Shown: positions 1 to 10,719, counted from the stretch's first letter. The stretch is 64,000 nucleotides of DNA from Croceifilum oryzae (GCF_030814315.1 NZ_JAUSUV010000001.1:317475-381474); one strand, 5' to 3'. The notes: generated from the letters alone by a model not told the origin. Numbers and translations: made by a program.

Positions 1-951
1 ACGTGTGTTTTCAGTAAGAGTCGAATCATGATAATCAGGAGTTCTGCTTGAATCTAACGAAACATTTTCCAAGACGGAACCAAAACGGATCGCTTGCCAA
101 ATTTGTGGTTCTTTTTCCTGACTAAGCCCTATACACTTTGCATAACAGCCACCTTCAAAGTTGAAAACTCCCTGATTTGTCCAACCATGTTCATCATCTC
201 CAATCAACCGGCGCTCTGGATCAGCAGACAAGGTTGTTTTTCCTGTGCCAGATAGTCCGAAAAATAAGGCAACATCCTGATCACTTCCTACGTTGGCTGA
301 ACAGTGCATCGGCATCACGCCTTGTTCGGGAAGGAGATAATTCATAACACTAAAGATGGATTTCTTCATTTCGCCAGCATATTGTGTGCCAGCAATGATG
401 ACTACTTTTTGTTCAAAACTAACTGTGATCAATGTTTTAGAGCGTACTCCATCTACTTCAGGATTAACGACAAAGTTAGGGGCGCAGATCACGGTAAATT
501 CTGGTTTGTGAGTATGTAGCTCTTCATCTGTTGGACGAATGAATAATTGATGCACAAATAAGTTATGCCAAGCATATTCATTAATAATACGGATTGGGAG
601 TTGATAAGTGGTATCCGCACCAGCAAAACCATCAAAAATAAAGAGCTCTTTCTCTTTCAAGTAATCTTGAACACGCTTGTAAATCTTATGGAATGCTTCT
701 GGTTCTAGTGCTTGATTAACAGATCCCCAATCAATGGAACCGCTTACACACTCTTCGTCAACTATATACTTGTCTTTAGGAGAGCGCCCTGTAAATTCTC
801 CAGTTGTCGCAACTAAGGCTCCATTGGAAGATAAAACGGCTTCCTTTCGGCTTAGTGCTTGTTCTACTAATTCTGCTACTGATAAATTTAGATGAAGTTT
901 TCCACGAAGCTCATAATGATTTGATGTAATCGAACGAATCGTCATGCTCAT
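1..951 (-). CDS. pckA: Phosphoenolpyruvate carboxykinase (ATP), N-terminal 317 codons, cut by window edge
   Basis: The ATP-dependent PEP carboxykinase converts oxaloacetate to PEP in gluconeogenesis and is cytosolic. The reading frame is open to base 1, so the C-terminal ~210 residues of this ~527-residue family lie outside. Seen: the kinase P-loop [10 protein letters not shown] encoded around 230-261, and the family-typical stretch LTENTR at the very edge. The first ATG (951) gives MSMTIRS and is preceded by AAAAAGGTGG five bases upstream; an in-frame ATG at 945 is an alternative. The upstream region carries two CcpN-like sites (see 999-1040), matching the known glucose repression of pckA in Bacillus. 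It is transcribed divergently from the S1-domain gene. The identification is firm; only the 3' part is missing. Confidence 0.93.
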   Translation of the reverse strand, partial: MSMTIRSITSNHYELRGKLHLNLSVAELVEQALSRKEAVLSSNGALVATTGEFTGRSPKDKYIVDEECVSGSIDWGSVNQALEPEAFHKIYKRVQDYLKEKELFIFDGFAGADTTYQLPIRIINEYAWHNLFVHQLFIRPTDEELHTHKPEFTVICAPNFVVNPEVDGVRSKTLITVSFEQKVVIIAGTQYAGEMKKSIFSVMNYLLPEQGVMPMHCSANVGSDQDVALFFGLSGTGKTTLSADPERRLIGDDEHGWTNQGVFNFEGGCYAKCIGLSQEKEPQIWQAIRFGSVLENVSLDSSRTPDYHDSTLTENTR

Positions 952-998
952 TCCATCCACCTTTTTTATTTTTTGTCTATATTATATAAATGAATTTA

Positions 999-1040
999 TA
1001 TATATGTTATAACACTTTGGTAAAAAGTATAACATATATA
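999..1040. promoter_or_regulatory. Perfect 13-bp inverted repeat with CcpN-like operators upstream of pckA
   Basis: TATATATGTTATA (999-1011) and TATAACATATATA (1028-1040) are exact inverted copies with a 16-base spacer. On the minus strand 1026-1036 reads TATGTTATACT, a full match to the CcpN consensus TRTGHYATAYW as I recall it; the other arm matches 9 of 11. CcpN represses pckA and gapB in Bacillus. A minus-strand TATAAT-like box lies between this repeat and the pckA start. The operator role is inferred. Confidence 0.5.
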
Positions 1041-1200
1041 GGGGTAGGATGGAACATTAATTTCCATTTCGCATTTATTGATACAATTTTATATTCGTAG
1101 AAAATTCGTAATCAACCTATTCCATGCGGCTGTAACGTTGACAAAGGTTTAAAATAATGATATGTTCGTACAGAATGAATTTCATTGCGGGAGTGTTACA

Positions 1201-1596
1201 ATGAGTGAATTAAAAGAAGGGGCCATCGTATCTGGAGAAGTTATTTCGACAAAACCCTTTGGAGCCTTCATTAAACTAGAATCTGGGGAAACCGGACTTG
1301 TTCATATCTCTCAAGTTTCCAGCAAATATGTTGAGAAAGTTGAAGATGAACTTCAAGTGGGAGCAACTGTGAAAGTGAAAGTCCTTTCCATTGATCCCGC
1401 AGGTAAGATCTCTCTTTCCATCAAAGCCCTTCAAGAAGAGCAACGCCCTCCTCGCGAACGTCGTGGGGGAGGAGATCGCCGTGGTGGTGGTCGCGCGAAA
1501 AGCCCTGAGAACTTTGAAGACATGATGAAAAAGTGGATGAAGAGCAGTGAAGAGCGTCTTTCAGCACTTACTGCAAAGCAAAAGAAAAACAGATAG
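1201..1596 (+). CDS. yugI: S1 RNA-binding domain protein, YugI / general stress protein 13 type
   Basis: A 131-residue protein with an N-terminal S1 domain of about 70 residues (GAIVSGEVISTKPFGAFIKL, then GLVHISQVS, then VKVKVLSID and GKISLSIKAL). It is followed by an Arg/Gly-rich linker (RRGGGDRRGGGR) and a short charged tail. Size and layout match B. subtilis YugI, which associates with ribosomes or RNA. The ATG at 1201 is preferred over an in-frame ATG at 1162 because GGGAG stands seven bases before it and homologues start at MSELK-like sequences. A strong intrinsic terminator follows, so the gene is probably monocistronic. The exact cellular role is not settled; RNA binding is the safe statement. 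Confidence 0.88.
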   Translation: MSELKEGAIVSGEVISTKPFGAFIKLESGETGLVHISQVSSKYVEKVEDELQVGATVKVKVLSIDPAGKISLSIKALQEEQRPPRERRGGGDRRGGGRAKSPENFEDMMKKWMKSSEERLSALTAKQKKNR

Positions 1597-1623
1597 TTAT
1601 CTCGCGATTGTTGGGATAACGCC

Positions 1624-1660
1624 AAAAACATCTCCTAGTTTCCTGGGAGATGTTTTTGTT
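1624..1660 (+). terminator. Intrinsic terminator after the S1-domain gene
   Basis: Stem AAAAACATCTCC / GGGAGATGTTTTT with a short loop, followed by a T-rich stretch. Confidence 0.85.
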
Positions 1661-1716
1661 TGGAATGCGTATAATATATGTAAGAGAAGAATGAGAGATG
1701 GATGAGGTGTAAGAAG

Positions 1717-2526
1717 TTGAGGGAAAAAAAGGGAGAAACCGTGTTAATTACCTATGCGACATCAGGAATTGGATACGAGCTTGGACGACTATTTGCTATG
1801 AACGGCTACGACCTTATTTTAGTGGATGCAGACTCATCTGACTTAAAGAAGACTTCATCGGAATGGATGAAGAAATATAAAGTGCATATTGAAACCTTTT
1901 CACAAAACTTATCCAATCCGGATGCGGCAGAGCACATTTATGAATGGACGATGGAGCGGCAAATTCCCATTCACTTCATGATTAATTATGCTGATTTTCA
2001 GTTGTCAGGGTCTTTTTTAGAGACAGAGCTCGCCCAAGAGCTGGAAATGATTCAAGTACATATCGCTACCTTTACCGCCATAACGAAGTTATTCATCAAA
2101 CAAATGGCAGAGAGACGAAAAGGGCGTATTTTACAAGTTGCATCGACAGCTGCTTTCCAACCACGCCCGAAATTAGCTGTGTTTCATGCCACTAATGCAT
2201 TTATCCTTGCTTTTGGCCAAGCGCTTGATAATGAGATGAAAGATTACGGAGTGAGAGTAAATACATTATGTGCGGGTCCTGAGCTATCTCAAGTCAAGTG
2301 GAGCGCACGAGAAGAAGTTCCGACTTGGCTGAGCGAAGTGCCAATGAGTGCGCAAAATATTGCTGAATTTGCTTTCCGTCGCTTTCTGGATGAGCAGGAT
2401 AAGCCGTTGATTATTCCAGGGATGAAGAATCGTTTGTTAGCTCGTTCGGTGCAGTTTATGCCGAGGAAGATGGTAACAAAAGTAGTGAAGAAGATGGATG
2501 AGGGGAAGGGAGAGAGTGGGGATTGA
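1717..2526 (+). CDS. Short-chain dehydrogenase/reductase-like protein with altered catalytic residues
   Basis: A Rossmann-fold SDR of about 270 residues. The glycine motif is recognisable (TYATSGIG in place of TGASSGIG), as is the central beta-strand motif (INYADF where active enzymes have NNAG). The catalytic serine position is kept (QVASTAAF), but the usual YxxxK reads FHATN, so both the tyrosine and the lysine are gone. It may bind a nucleotide without normal reductase activity. Start: a TTG at 1717 has GAGGTG seven bases upstream; an in-frame ATG at 1702 has only a weak site and would add five residues. The gene follows the terminator of the S1-domain gene and is likely monocistronic. Substrate unknown. 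Confidence 0.75.
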   Translation: MREKKGETVLITYATSGIGYELGRLFAMNGYDLILVDADSSDLKKTSSEWMKKYKVHIETFSQNLSNPDAAEHIYEWTMERQIPIHFMINYADFQLSGSFLETELAQELEMIQVHIATFTAITKLFIKQMAERRKGRILQVASTAAFQPRPKLAVFHATNAFILAFGQALDNEMKDYGVRVNTLCAGPELSQVKWSAREEVPTWLSEVPMSAQNIAEFAFRRFLDEQDKPLIIPGMKNRLLARSVQFMPRKMVTKVVKKMDEGKGESGD

Positions 2527-2587
2527 AGGTTGGTGAAGGCTGTTGACAAGCTATTTAATTGGTAATCGAGGACTGGAGAATCTATTT

Positions 2588-2753
2588 GATACTTGCTCAA
2601 ATATCGATCCTGCAGAGATGTAGAACTGTCCGCTCCGCAATCCTTTGCTAGGGCAGGTGCCAAACTCGCAAAGAGCGCGGGGACATGTTTCACCAAAAGC
2701 GCCCCACACTACGGATTGCTATGCTAAGTAAGATCGTTAACATCGCAAGTATC
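2588..2753 (-). repeat. MITE-like dispersed repeat, copy A
   Basis: About 166 bp, bounded by the perfect 9-bp inverted ends GATACTTGC (2588-2596) and GCAAGTATC (2745-2753). The interior, read on the minus strand, aligns with copies B and D over nearly the full length: TGCGATGTTA, then TTTGCGAGTTT, then CGGAGCGGAC, then ACATC, then TATTTGAGC. It fills most of the 2527-2895 gap; I see no gene there. Confidence 0.7.
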
Positions 2754-2895
2754 GAATAGACTCTCATTTTCCTCTATTCCAATTCTATCATTCATCAACT
2801 TGCTTAGTGGTATGAGAAGTAAGTAGACATGTATGTTTGCTCAAGTGATGACTTGAGTGTTTTAAGAGAGATCTAGTAAGCACGATTGGATGGCT

Positions 2896-3327
2896 CTAGC
2901 ACTCTTCTTTTCCTTCTGTATATAGTTGGAAGGTGACTCCGAATTTATCTGTAACCATTCCGTAGGCAGGGCTGAAAAAAGTTTCTGCTAGCGGCATGAT
3001 GACAGTTCCGCCTTCCTGTAAGGCATCAAAAAATTTCTGCGATTGGGCAACGTCTGCAGAAGAGATACAGATCTGAACTTGGTTTCCGCGTTCAGGGGAG
3101 TGACCTGGAAATGCGTCAGAGAACATTAACTCTGAATCGCCGACCTTAATCATGGCATGAGAGACAAGCTCTTTTGCCGCTTCGGGCATAGTAAACTCTG
3201 GGCTTTCCGGCATTTCACCAAAGGTTTGGATTCCGTATAGCTCGGCATCTAGGGCTTTTTGATAGAAATCAATCGCTTCTCTCGCATTTCCATCTAACAT
3301 AATATAAGAGATTAACTTGGTTCCCAT
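2896..3327 (-). CDS. VOC (glyoxalase/bleomycin-resistance fold) protein, PhnB/YjdN type
   Basis: A 143-residue single VOC domain of the PhnB-like subfamily. Seen: the opening YIMLDGNAREAIDFYQKAL, a middle MIKVGDSELMFSDAFPG and a C-terminal GGTVIMPLAETFFSPAYGMV with DKFGVTFQL. These are the usual paired beta-alpha-beta-beta-beta units of the fold. Members of this subfamily often have no proven substrate, and metal-ligand assignment is unclear by eye. The ATG at 3327 has AGGTGG about ten bases upstream. It is flanked on both sides by MITE-like repeats and has no operon partners. The fold is confident; the function is unknown. Confidence 0.82.
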   Translation of the reverse strand: MGTKLISYIMLDGNAREAIDFYQKALDAELYGIQTFGEMPESPEFTMPEAAKELVSHAMIKVGDSELMFSDAFPGHSPERGNQVQICISSADVAQSQKFFDALQEGGTVIMPLAETFFSPAYGMVTDKFGVTFQLYTEGKEEC

Positions 3328-3469
3328 ATGGTGGCCACCTATCCTTCACTGTTTTGTTTTCATTCACTTACTAACACTATTATATATTTATATAGAAAAT
3401 TAAGAAAGATATTTATATTCTTTATTTATTCTCCGAACCGGGTACAAGTTAGATATTGGAGTATAGATA

Positions 3470-3653
3470 GGGCATGTATCTGTCCACAGCTCAAATAGTG
3501 AACCTGCGAAGATGTGAAACGCAAGTCCGATTCGTCCTTCTTCACTTCGGGCAAGTGGCAAAACTCACAAAGAACGCTCAGACATTGCTACAAAACACCT
3601 TAGCTTCGAATCACTACGCTAGGTAGGTTCACTAACATCACTATGGCAGATAC
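3470..3653 (-). repeat. MITE-like dispersed repeat, copy B
   Basis: Ends GTATCTG (3476-3482) and CAGATAC (3647-3653) are inverted. On the minus strand the interior matches copy D almost continuously: GATGTTAGTGA, CCTACCTAGCG, GTTTTGT, GAGTTTTGCCACTTG, GAAGAAGGACG, CACTATTTGAGCTGTGG. It occupies the centre of the 3328-3754 gap, where no gene is visible. Confidence 0.75.
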
Positions 3654-3754
3654 CTACCCCTGTTCTACTCTAATTATTTGGAAATCATCCTAAATAGGTT
3701 CAATGCTGTTAAAAGGAGTGCGTCTTTGAAAAAGTTTCGTATGTTTACTATTAT

Positions 3755-4336
3755 TCATTTAATCTTTTCAATCACAATCAAAGACGGGGCACTGGTTCGA
3801 TTTAACATCTGTGTCCATGTAACTTGAAACTGCTTAGCTGGTAATTGGGAAGCAAAGCTGGTTACGTGGTCCACTTCGGCTTGTCCTTCCTCATGACCGA
3901 CATAGAGGGCGATAGTGATAATGCCTCTAGGAGCGAGCCACTGACAAGCATGCCCCATGGCTTGAATCGTTGTTTCCGGACGGGTGATGATGGTTTCGTC
4001 GCTGTGAGGCAGGTAGCCTAGGTTAAACATGACCGCGTTTATTTTGCTTTTGTATTCATGTGGAATAAAGGCTTCCCAGTGTTCGTGACCCGCATGAAAG
4101 AGGACTACTCGTTCGAGAAGCCCTTCTTGCTGGAGACGTTGCGATGTGGTTTCGATGGCGAGGGACTGGATATCAAAACCAAAGACCTTGCCTTGCGTGC
4201 CAACTTCTTGAGCAAGGAAGAGTGTGTCATAACCATTTCCTAAAGTAGCATCTACGACGATAGGGTGATTCTGTTCTTGAATGGCTTGTTTGACATAGTA
4301 CTTGGCACTTTGTAAGGTAGATAAGGTTTTGATCAT
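3755..4336 (-). CDS. mnmM: SAM-dependent tRNA wobble-uridine methyltransferase, YtqB type
   Basis: A 193-residue class I Rossmann methyltransferase. Motif I is VVDATLGNGYDTLFLA (SAM binding), with an acidic residue at the end of beta-2 (FGFDIQ) and a motif-IV-like MFNLGYLPHSD. YtqB of B. subtilis (renamed MnmM) methylates nm5(s2)U34 to mnm5(s2)U34 in tRNA. Its ATG overlaps the stop of the upstream radical-SAM gene by four bases, so the two are translationally coupled. That pairing is the conserved ytqA-ytqB arrangement and supports a shared tRNA-modification pathway. Family call firm; the exact tRNA targets are inferred from the family. Confidence 0.88.
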   Translation of the reverse strand: MIKTLSTLQSAKYYVKQAIQEQNHPIVVDATLGNGYDTLFLAQEVGTQGKVFGFDIQSLAIETTSQRLQQEGLLERVVLFHAGHEHWEAFIPHEYKSKINAVMFNLGYLPHSDETIITRPETTIQAMGHACQWLAPRGIITIALYVGHEEGQAEVDHVTSFASQLPAKQFQVTWTQMLNRTSAPSLIVIEKIK

Positions 4337-5307
4337 GATTCGGCTAAACGAGGCTTAGCGTACTTTCCTTGCCACGTATTCCTACGTGCTAGTTCAGCAT
4401 CGATCTCGTTTAGTACCTCCCATTTCTTCATGCTCCACATAGGTCCGATCAATTGATCCGGCGGTCCATCACCTGTAATACGATGTATAGAGACATCAGG
4501 CGGAAGGAGTTCGAGCGAATCCACGACGAGTTGTACGTAATCTTCCTTAGACATAAACTCGATTAACCCTTGTTCGTATTGCTTCATCATAGGAGTATTC
4601 CGTAGAAGGTGTAATAAATGAATCTTGATCCCTTGGACATCCATCTTTGCACAAGCTTCAACCGTCTGTAGCATCATTTCACGTGTTTCGCCGGGCAGTC
4701 CATGAATGATGTGCACACAGGTCCGAATACCGTGTTTACGCAGTTTTTCTACACCATCGAGGAAGCATTGGAAGTCATGAGCGCGATTGATTAGGTCCGC
4801 CGTTTCTTCGTGCATCGTTTGCAGTCCTAGCTCCACCCAAAAGTAGGTGCGTTGATTTAACTCTGCAAGATATTCGACAACGTCATCTGGCAGACAGTCC
4901 GGACGGGTAGCGATAGAGAGTCCAACTACTCCCTCTTGTTCGAGCACAGTCTCATACATCTCACGCAGTTCTTCCACTGGTGCATACGTATTGCTAAATG
5001 CCTGAAAGTAACCGATATACTTCGCATCAGGCCATTTATCATGCATCTTTTTCTTTACATCTTGAAATTGTTTTACGAGATCATCCCTGCGGTTTCCAGC
5101 AAAATCCCCTGATCCACGTGCGCTACAAAAAGTACAGCCCCCTGTAGTGATCTCTCCATCCCGATTCGGACAGGTGAATCCACCATCCAAAGCGACCTTA
5201 AAAATCTTCTGTCCATGTACTTGTCTTAAATGAGAGTTCCAAGTATGATAACGCTTTTCTCCCCACATCATAGGAGTAAGCTGATTATGTTTTATTGATT
5301 GAGTCAT
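4333..5307 (-). CDS. mnmL: Radical SAM protein, YtqA family, tRNA U34 modification
   Basis: A 324-residue radical SAM enzyme of the TIGR01212/YtqA family. Cluster cysteines are in FTCPNRDG and GGCTFC, the family's extended spacing. Other typical stretches are GYFQAFSNTYAP, GLSIATRPDCLPD, WVELGLQT and HIIHGLPGE. In B. subtilis YtqA (MnmL) has been placed in the mnm5s2U34 pathway together with YtqB. The 3' end overlaps the ytqB homologue by four bases, an operon of two genes. The ATG at 5307 precedes MTQSIKHNQ; GAAAAGAGG lies upstream. The biochemical step is taken from the family, not from this sequence. Confidence 0.88.
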   Translation of the reverse strand: MTQSIKHNQLTPMMWGEKRYHTWNSHLRQVHGQKIFKVALDGGFTCPNRDGEITTGGCTFCSARGSGDFAGNRRDDLVKQFQDVKKKMHDKWPDAKYIGYFQAFSNTYAPVEELREMYETVLEQEGVVGLSIATRPDCLPDDVVEYLAELNQRTYFWVELGLQTMHEETADLINRAHDFQCFLDGVEKLRKHGIRTCVHIIHGLPGETREMMLQTVEACAKMDVQGIKIHLLHLLRNTPMMKQYEQGLIEFMSKEDYVQLVVDSLELLPPDVSIHRITGDGPPDQLIGPMWSMKKWEVLNEIDAELARRNTWQGKYAKPRLAES

Positions 5308-5439
5308 GATTTCTCTACCTCTTTTCTTCGAGTTTATTATACATGATCTCTGTAGTGATGTTGAATAGCTCTAGTGAAGCAGGATTGCTATACAAAAATC
5401 GTATAAAAACTGTTTGCAAGGAAAGATTATCCACTGATA

Positions 5440-5475
5440 AGGCTTATTGAGCTGTGGTCAGATACATGTCCTGGT
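5440..5475. repeat. End fragment of the MITE-like repeat
   Basis: TTGAGCTGTGGTCAGATACATG matches the outer end of copies B and D with one or two changes, but the rest of the element is absent. It lies inside the 5308-5756 gap between the ytqA and pdhA promoters. Confidence 0.45.
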
Positions 5476-5594
5476 CTATATAGGATCCAATATATGGTTT
5501 CTACACGTCTCTCCCCAACATATAAATCCTATTTCTATCCTACACAGCTTATGAGAAACCTACTTCCTGCAAAAGATAACCACAAGTGGATTCA

Positions 5595-5622
5595 TTGACA
5601 ATCCCATTACTTGGTGTATTAT
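5595..5622 (+). promoter_or_regulatory. Sigma-A type promoter of the pdh operon
   Basis: TTGACA (5595-5600), a 16-base spacer and TATTAT (5617-5622). The leader to pdhA is about 130 bases and contains two small palindromes, AGTACA/TGTACT around 5641-5660 and TAACAGCTGTTA at 5686-5697, which could be operator or RNA elements. Confidence 0.6.
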
Positions 5623-5642
5623 TGGTTTATAAATAATTGTAG

Positions 5643-6860
<1,218 letters not shown>

Positions 6861-6863
6861 TCC

Positions 6864-7844
6864 ATGGCAACAATGACGATGGTAAAAGCGATCAACGATG
6901 CAATGCGAATCGCGCTACAAAATGATCCAAACGTGATGATCTTTGGGGAAGACGTAGGGAAAAACGGTGGTGTATTCCGTGCGACAGACGGACTCCAAGC
7001 GAAATTTGGAGTAGATCGTGTAATGGATACTCCTCTTGCTGAGTCTGGAATTGGCGGTTTGGCAGTAGGATTGGGCTTGCAAGGCTTTCGTCCGATTGCA
7101 GAAATGCAATTTATCGGCTTTATCTTTGAAGCACTTGATTCCATTATGGTTCAAGCACCTCGTATGCGTTTCCGTTCTGGTGGACAGTATAGCAGTCCGA
7201 TCACCTTCCGCGCCCCATTTGGCGGTGGTGTGAAATCTCCTGAGCTTCATAGTGATAGCTTAGAAGGTCTCTTGATCCAGACACCTGGTATCAAAGTGGT
7301 ATGCCCTTCAAACCCATACGATGCAAAAGGATTACTACTATCCTCGATCAAAGATAATGATCCTGTATTTTTCCTTGAGCACTTGAAACTATATTTCTCT
7401 CTAAAAGGCGAAGTGCCAGAAGATGAATACACGGTGCCAATTGGCAAGGCAAATGTCGTACGTGAAGGTACTGACGTAACGATTTTCACATACGGTGCGA
7501 TGGTTCATACGTCTATGAAAGCGGCTGAAATAGCTGAAAAAGACCTAAATAAAAAAGTAGAAGTAGTTGATCTACGTACACTTAGCCCTCTTGATGTGGA
7601 AACGATCGTTTCTTCTGTTGAGAAAACACATCGTGCGATTGTGGTGCAAGAAGCACAACGTACAGCTGGTGTGGCTCCTGAATTAATTTCGGTGATTAAT
7701 GAAAATGCGCTCCTTTCACTTGATGCACCAGTGAAGCGAGTGACTGGCTTTGATACTCCACTAGGTCATCCACTGATTGAAGATGAGTGGATCCCGAATA
7801 CTAAACGCATTGTGAATGCAATCGAAGAAGTTTGCAATTTCTAA
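6864..7844 (+). CDS. pdhB: Pyruvate dehydrogenase E1 component, beta subunit
   Basis: A 326-residue transketolase-like beta chain that completes the E1 active site. Seen: the N-terminal region [10 protein letters not shown] with [15 protein letters not shown], the pyrimidine-binding domain ([38 protein letters not shown]) and the C-terminal transketolase domain ([21 protein letters not shown]). It begins three bases after pdhA with GGAGGGG upstream. A hairpin between it and pdhC (7856-7893) may reduce read-through or protect the upstream message. Confident by motif and by operon. Confidence 0.93.
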   Translation: MATMTMVKAINDAMRIALQNDPNVMIFGEDVGKNGGVFRATDGLQAKFGVDRVMDTPLAESGIGGLAVGLGLQGFRPIAEMQFIGFIFEALDSIMVQAPRMRFRSGGQYSSPITFRAPFGGGVKSPELHSDSLEGLLIQTPGIKVVCPSNPYDAKGLLLSSIKDNDPVFFLEHLKLYFSLKGEVPEDEYTVPIGKANVVREGTDVTIFTYGAMVHTSMKAAEIAEKDLNKKVEVVDLRTLSPLDVETIVSSVEKTHRAIVVQEAQRTAGVAPELISVINENALLSLDAPVKRVTGFDTPLGHPLIEDEWIPNTKRIVNAIEEVCNF

Positions 7845-7855
7845 TTAGACTGATG

Positions 7856-7893
7856 GAACCCATCCTGTGAGTGAAACACTTGCTGGATGGTTC
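7856..7893 (+). terminator. Intra-operon hairpin between pdhB and pdhC
   Basis: GAACCCATCC pairs with GGATGGTTC across an 18-20 base loop and is followed by ATTTTCG. The T-tract is weak, so attenuation or RNA processing is as likely as termination. Confidence 0.45.
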
Positions 7894-7928
7894 ATTTTCG
7901 TAGGAATCGTTAAGGAGGAAACAAGTCC

Positions 7929-9269
7929 ATGGCATTATATCAATTTCAGTTGCCAGACGTAGGGGAAGGAATTCACGAGGGGGAAATCGTTAAATTATTT
8001 GTAAAACCTGGTGATAAAATCGAGGAGTTCGAGCCGTTTGCAGAGATCCAAACGGATAAAGCGGTTGTTGAAATCCCTTCTCCTGTAACAGGTGTTGTGA
8101 AAGAGTTAAAAGTAGAAGAAGGTCAAATTGCGATCGTTCATTCTGTTATTGCAGTAATCGATGCGGAAGGCGAAGTTCCAGCATCAGAGGGAGCAGAAGA
8201 AGCACCTCAAGCAGAAGAGAAGCCAGCAGAAGAAGTGGCAGAAGATGCACCGGTAGTACAACCATCTACTCCTGTAGAAGCTCAAGAGGAAGCTGTTTCT
8301 CATATAAATGTAAAAGCAATGCCTTCTGTACGTAAGATGGCTAGAGATATGGGTGTAGATTTAACCCGTGTTAAAGGTACGGGTAAAAATGGTCGCGTAT
8401 TAGCTGAGGATGTAAAAGCATTTACTACTGGCACGACAACCGAAGAAATTGTATTGCCAACAGAAGCAACACCAGCAGCGCCAGCTATAGAATCCGTAGA
8501 AGCTACTACACCAGTAACACCATCTACTCCGGCTACCACAGCACCTAAAGCACCATTGGAGAGCCATGGTATGGAAGAACGTATGCCATTACGTGGTATT
8601 CGTCGTACGATTGCTAAGAGAATGGTAGAATCAAAGCATACAGCACCACACGTTACCATTATGGACGAAATCGATGTAACGGAATTGATCGAGCTTCGTA
8701 AATGGGCAAAAGATGAAGCAGCGAAGGCAAATGTAAAACTTACCTATTTACCATTTATTATGAAAGCTGTTGTATCTGCATTGAAAGAATTCCCAATGTT
8801 GAACGCTTCGATCGACGATGCGGCAGAAGAAATCGTTGTGAAAAAGTACTATCACATTGGAATGGCGGCAGCTACAGATAATGGCTTGATGGTTCCGGTT
8901 CTTCGCGATGCCGATCGTAAGTCGATCTTCCAACTCGCACAAGAAGTAACGGATAAAGCAGGTCGTGCTCGTGAGATGAAATTGGCGGCGGATGAGCTAA
9001 AAGGTTCCACATTTAGCATTTCTAGCTTAGGTAATCTAGGGGGACAAAACTTTACGCCAATCATCAATCATCCTGAAGTAGCCATCTTGGGTGTAGGTTC
9101 TATTGAGCAGAAGCCAGTAGTTGTAGATGGAGAGATTGTGATTCGTTCGATGATGCATGTCTCTGTTAGCTTTGACCATCGCCTCATCGACGGAGATCTA
9201 GCAGCTCGTTTCATCAGCAAACTGAAGAAGTTGCTTAGCAGTCCAAAACTTTTAATGATGGAGATGTGA
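7929..9269 (+). CDS. pdhC: Dihydrolipoyllysine-residue acetyltransferase, E2 of pyruvate dehydrogenase
   Basis: A 446-residue E2 core protein. Order: one lipoyl domain (1-80, lipoyl-lysine motif [14 protein letters not shown]), an Ala/Pro/Glu-rich linker (85-125), the peripheral subunit-binding domain ([20 protein letters not shown]), a second Ala/Pro/Thr-rich linker, then the catalytic domain (215-446), which ends with the acetyltransferase motif [10 protein letters not shown]. One lipoyl domain and the two low-complexity linkers are typical of Gram-positive E2. AAGGAGGAAAC precedes the ATG. It sits between pdhB and pdhD, four bases before the latter. Confidence 0.93.
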   Translation: MALYQFQLPDVGEGIHEGEIVKLFVKPGDKIEEFEPFAEIQTDKAVVEIPSPVTGVVKELKVEEGQIAIVHSVIAVIDAEGEVPASEGAEEAPQAEEKPAEEVAEDAPVVQPSTPVEAQEEAVSHINVKAMPSVRKMARDMGVDLTRVKGTGKNGRVLAEDVKAFTTGTTTEEIVLPTEATPAAPAIESVEATTPVTPSTPATTAPKAPLESHGMEERMPLRGIRRTIAKRMVESKHTAPHVTIMDEIDVTELIELRKWAKDEAAKANVKLTYLPFIMKAVVSALKEFPMLNASIDDAAEEIVVKKYYHIGMAAATDNGLMVPVLRDADRKSIFQLAQEVTDKAGRAREMKLAADELKGSTFSISSLGNLGGQNFTPIINHPEVAILGVGSIEQKPVVVDGEIVIRSMMHVSVSFDHRLIDGDLAARFISKLKKLLSSPKLLMMEM

Positions 9270-9273
9270 TCAC

Positions 9274-10695
9274 ATGGTAGTAGGAGATCTAGCACAAGAA
9301 GTTGATGTTGTCGTAGTTGGTGCTGGCCCTGGTGGTTATGTAGCTGCCATTCGTGCCGCACAACTCGGCAAAAGTGTTGTTATCGTGGACAAAGACGAAG
9401 TAGGGGGCGTATGCCTCAATCGCGGATGTATTCCTTCTAAAGCGATCATTAGCGCATCCGAGCGTTTGATGCACATTCGTGAAGCAAGCCATGTTGGGAT
9501 TGAAGTTTCAGGCGATATAACAGTAAACATGCCGAAGCTGATTGAATGGAAAAACGGAGTAGTGAAAAAGCTGACTGGCGGCGTGAGTCAGCTTCTCAAA
9601 GGAAATAAAATCGAAGTAGCCAAAGGTGAAGTCTATTTTACAGGTCCTAACTCACTACGTGTCATGACAGATGATTCAAGTCAATCCTTTAAATACAACG
9701 ATGTCATCATCGCAACAGGCTCACGTCCAGCTGAGTTGAAAATTCTTCCTTTTGATGGCAAACGTATCTTGTCTAGTACAGAGGCGTTAAATCTGCAAGA
9801 AGTACCGAAGCGGTTCATTGTAGTCGGTGGAGGCTATATTGGACTAGAACTAGGAACTGCCTATGCAAAACTAGGTGCAGAGGTAACGATTCTCGAAGGT
9901 ACGAAATCCCTGCTTCCTGGTACAGAGGCAACTCTTACGAAAATGGTTACCCGTAAGCTGAAAAAGCTAGGTGTAACGATCGTTACGGAAGCTATGGTAC
10001 AAGGTGGCGAAGTGAACGGAGAGGAAGTAACCGTTCGTGCTACTGTTAAAGGCGAAGAGAAATCGTTTGTGGCAGATTACGCCTTGGTATCAGTGGGTAG
10101 AAAGCCAAACACCGAAGAAATCGGTTTGGATAATGTCGGCGTTGAATTAGATGAGCGTGGCTTTATTAAAATCGATAAACAATGTAAGACAAACGTGTCT
10201 GGCGTATATGCAATCGGAGACTGCGCAGGTGGAGCACTTCTCGCTCATAAAGCAAGCTATGAAGGTAAGATTGCCGCTGAAGTTCTAGCAGGGATGAACA
10301 GTGTAATCGATTATCAAGCAATGCCATTTGTTATCTTTAGTGATCCAGAGATTGCTTACACAGGTCTCACTGAAGAACAAGCAAAAGCAGAAGGATACGA
10401 AGTCGTAACAAGTCGTTTTGCCTTTGCAGCTAACGGTCGTGCGCTTTCGATGGAAAATGCGGATGGATTTGTCCAAGTGGTGGCTGAGAAAGAAACAAAG
10501 CAACTGCTTGGTGTTCAAATCGTCGGACCAGAAGCATCTTCCTTGATTTCCGAGGCTGTATTTGCGATTGAAATGGGAGCTAATGCAGAGGATATCGCAC
10601 TTACCATCCATGCACATCCAACGCTTCCAGAAACCTTCATGGAGGCGGCTGAGGGGATCCTTGGGCATGCAATCCATATGGTGAATAAAAAATAA
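9274..10695 (+). CDS. pdhD: Dihydrolipoyl dehydrogenase, E3 of pyruvate dehydrogenase
   Basis: A 473-residue flavoprotein disulfide reductase that reoxidises the E2 lipoyl group with NAD+. Seen: the FAD dinucleotide fold VVVGAGPGGYVAAIRAAQLG, the redox-active pair GGVCLNRGCIPSK, the NAD-binding GGGYIGLELG, the second FAD motif YAIGDCAGG and the C-terminal active-site His-Glu in HAHPTLPETFMEA. Length matches the family. Last gene of pdhABCD and followed by a terminator at 10720-10759. Alternative assignment to another 2-oxoacid complex is unlikely given the operon. Confidence 0.93.
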   Translation: MVVGDLAQEVDVVVVGAGPGGYVAAIRAAQLGKSVVIVDKDEVGGVCLNRGCIPSKAIISASERLMHIREASHVGIEVSGDITVNMPKLIEWKNGVVKKLTGGVSQLLKGNKIEVAKGEVYFTGPNSLRVMTDDSSQSFKYNDVIIATGSRPAELKILPFDGKRILSSTEALNLQEVPKRFIVVGGGYIGLELGTAYAKLGAEVTILEGTKSLLPGTEATLTKMVTRKLKKLGVTIVTEAMVQGGEVNGEEVTVRATVKGEEKSFVADYALVSVGRKPNTEEIGLDNVGVELDERGFIKIDKQCKTNVSGVYAIGDCAGGALLAHKASYEGKIAAEVLAGMNSVIDYQAMPFVIFSDPEIAYTGLTEEQAKAEGYEVVTSRFAFAANGRALSMENADGFVQVVAEKETKQLLGVQIVGPEASSLISEAVFAIEMGANAEDIALTIHAHPTLPETFMEAAEGILGHAIHMVNKK

Positions 10696-10719
10696 TAAGG
10701 TTATATATTTGGCTAGGAC

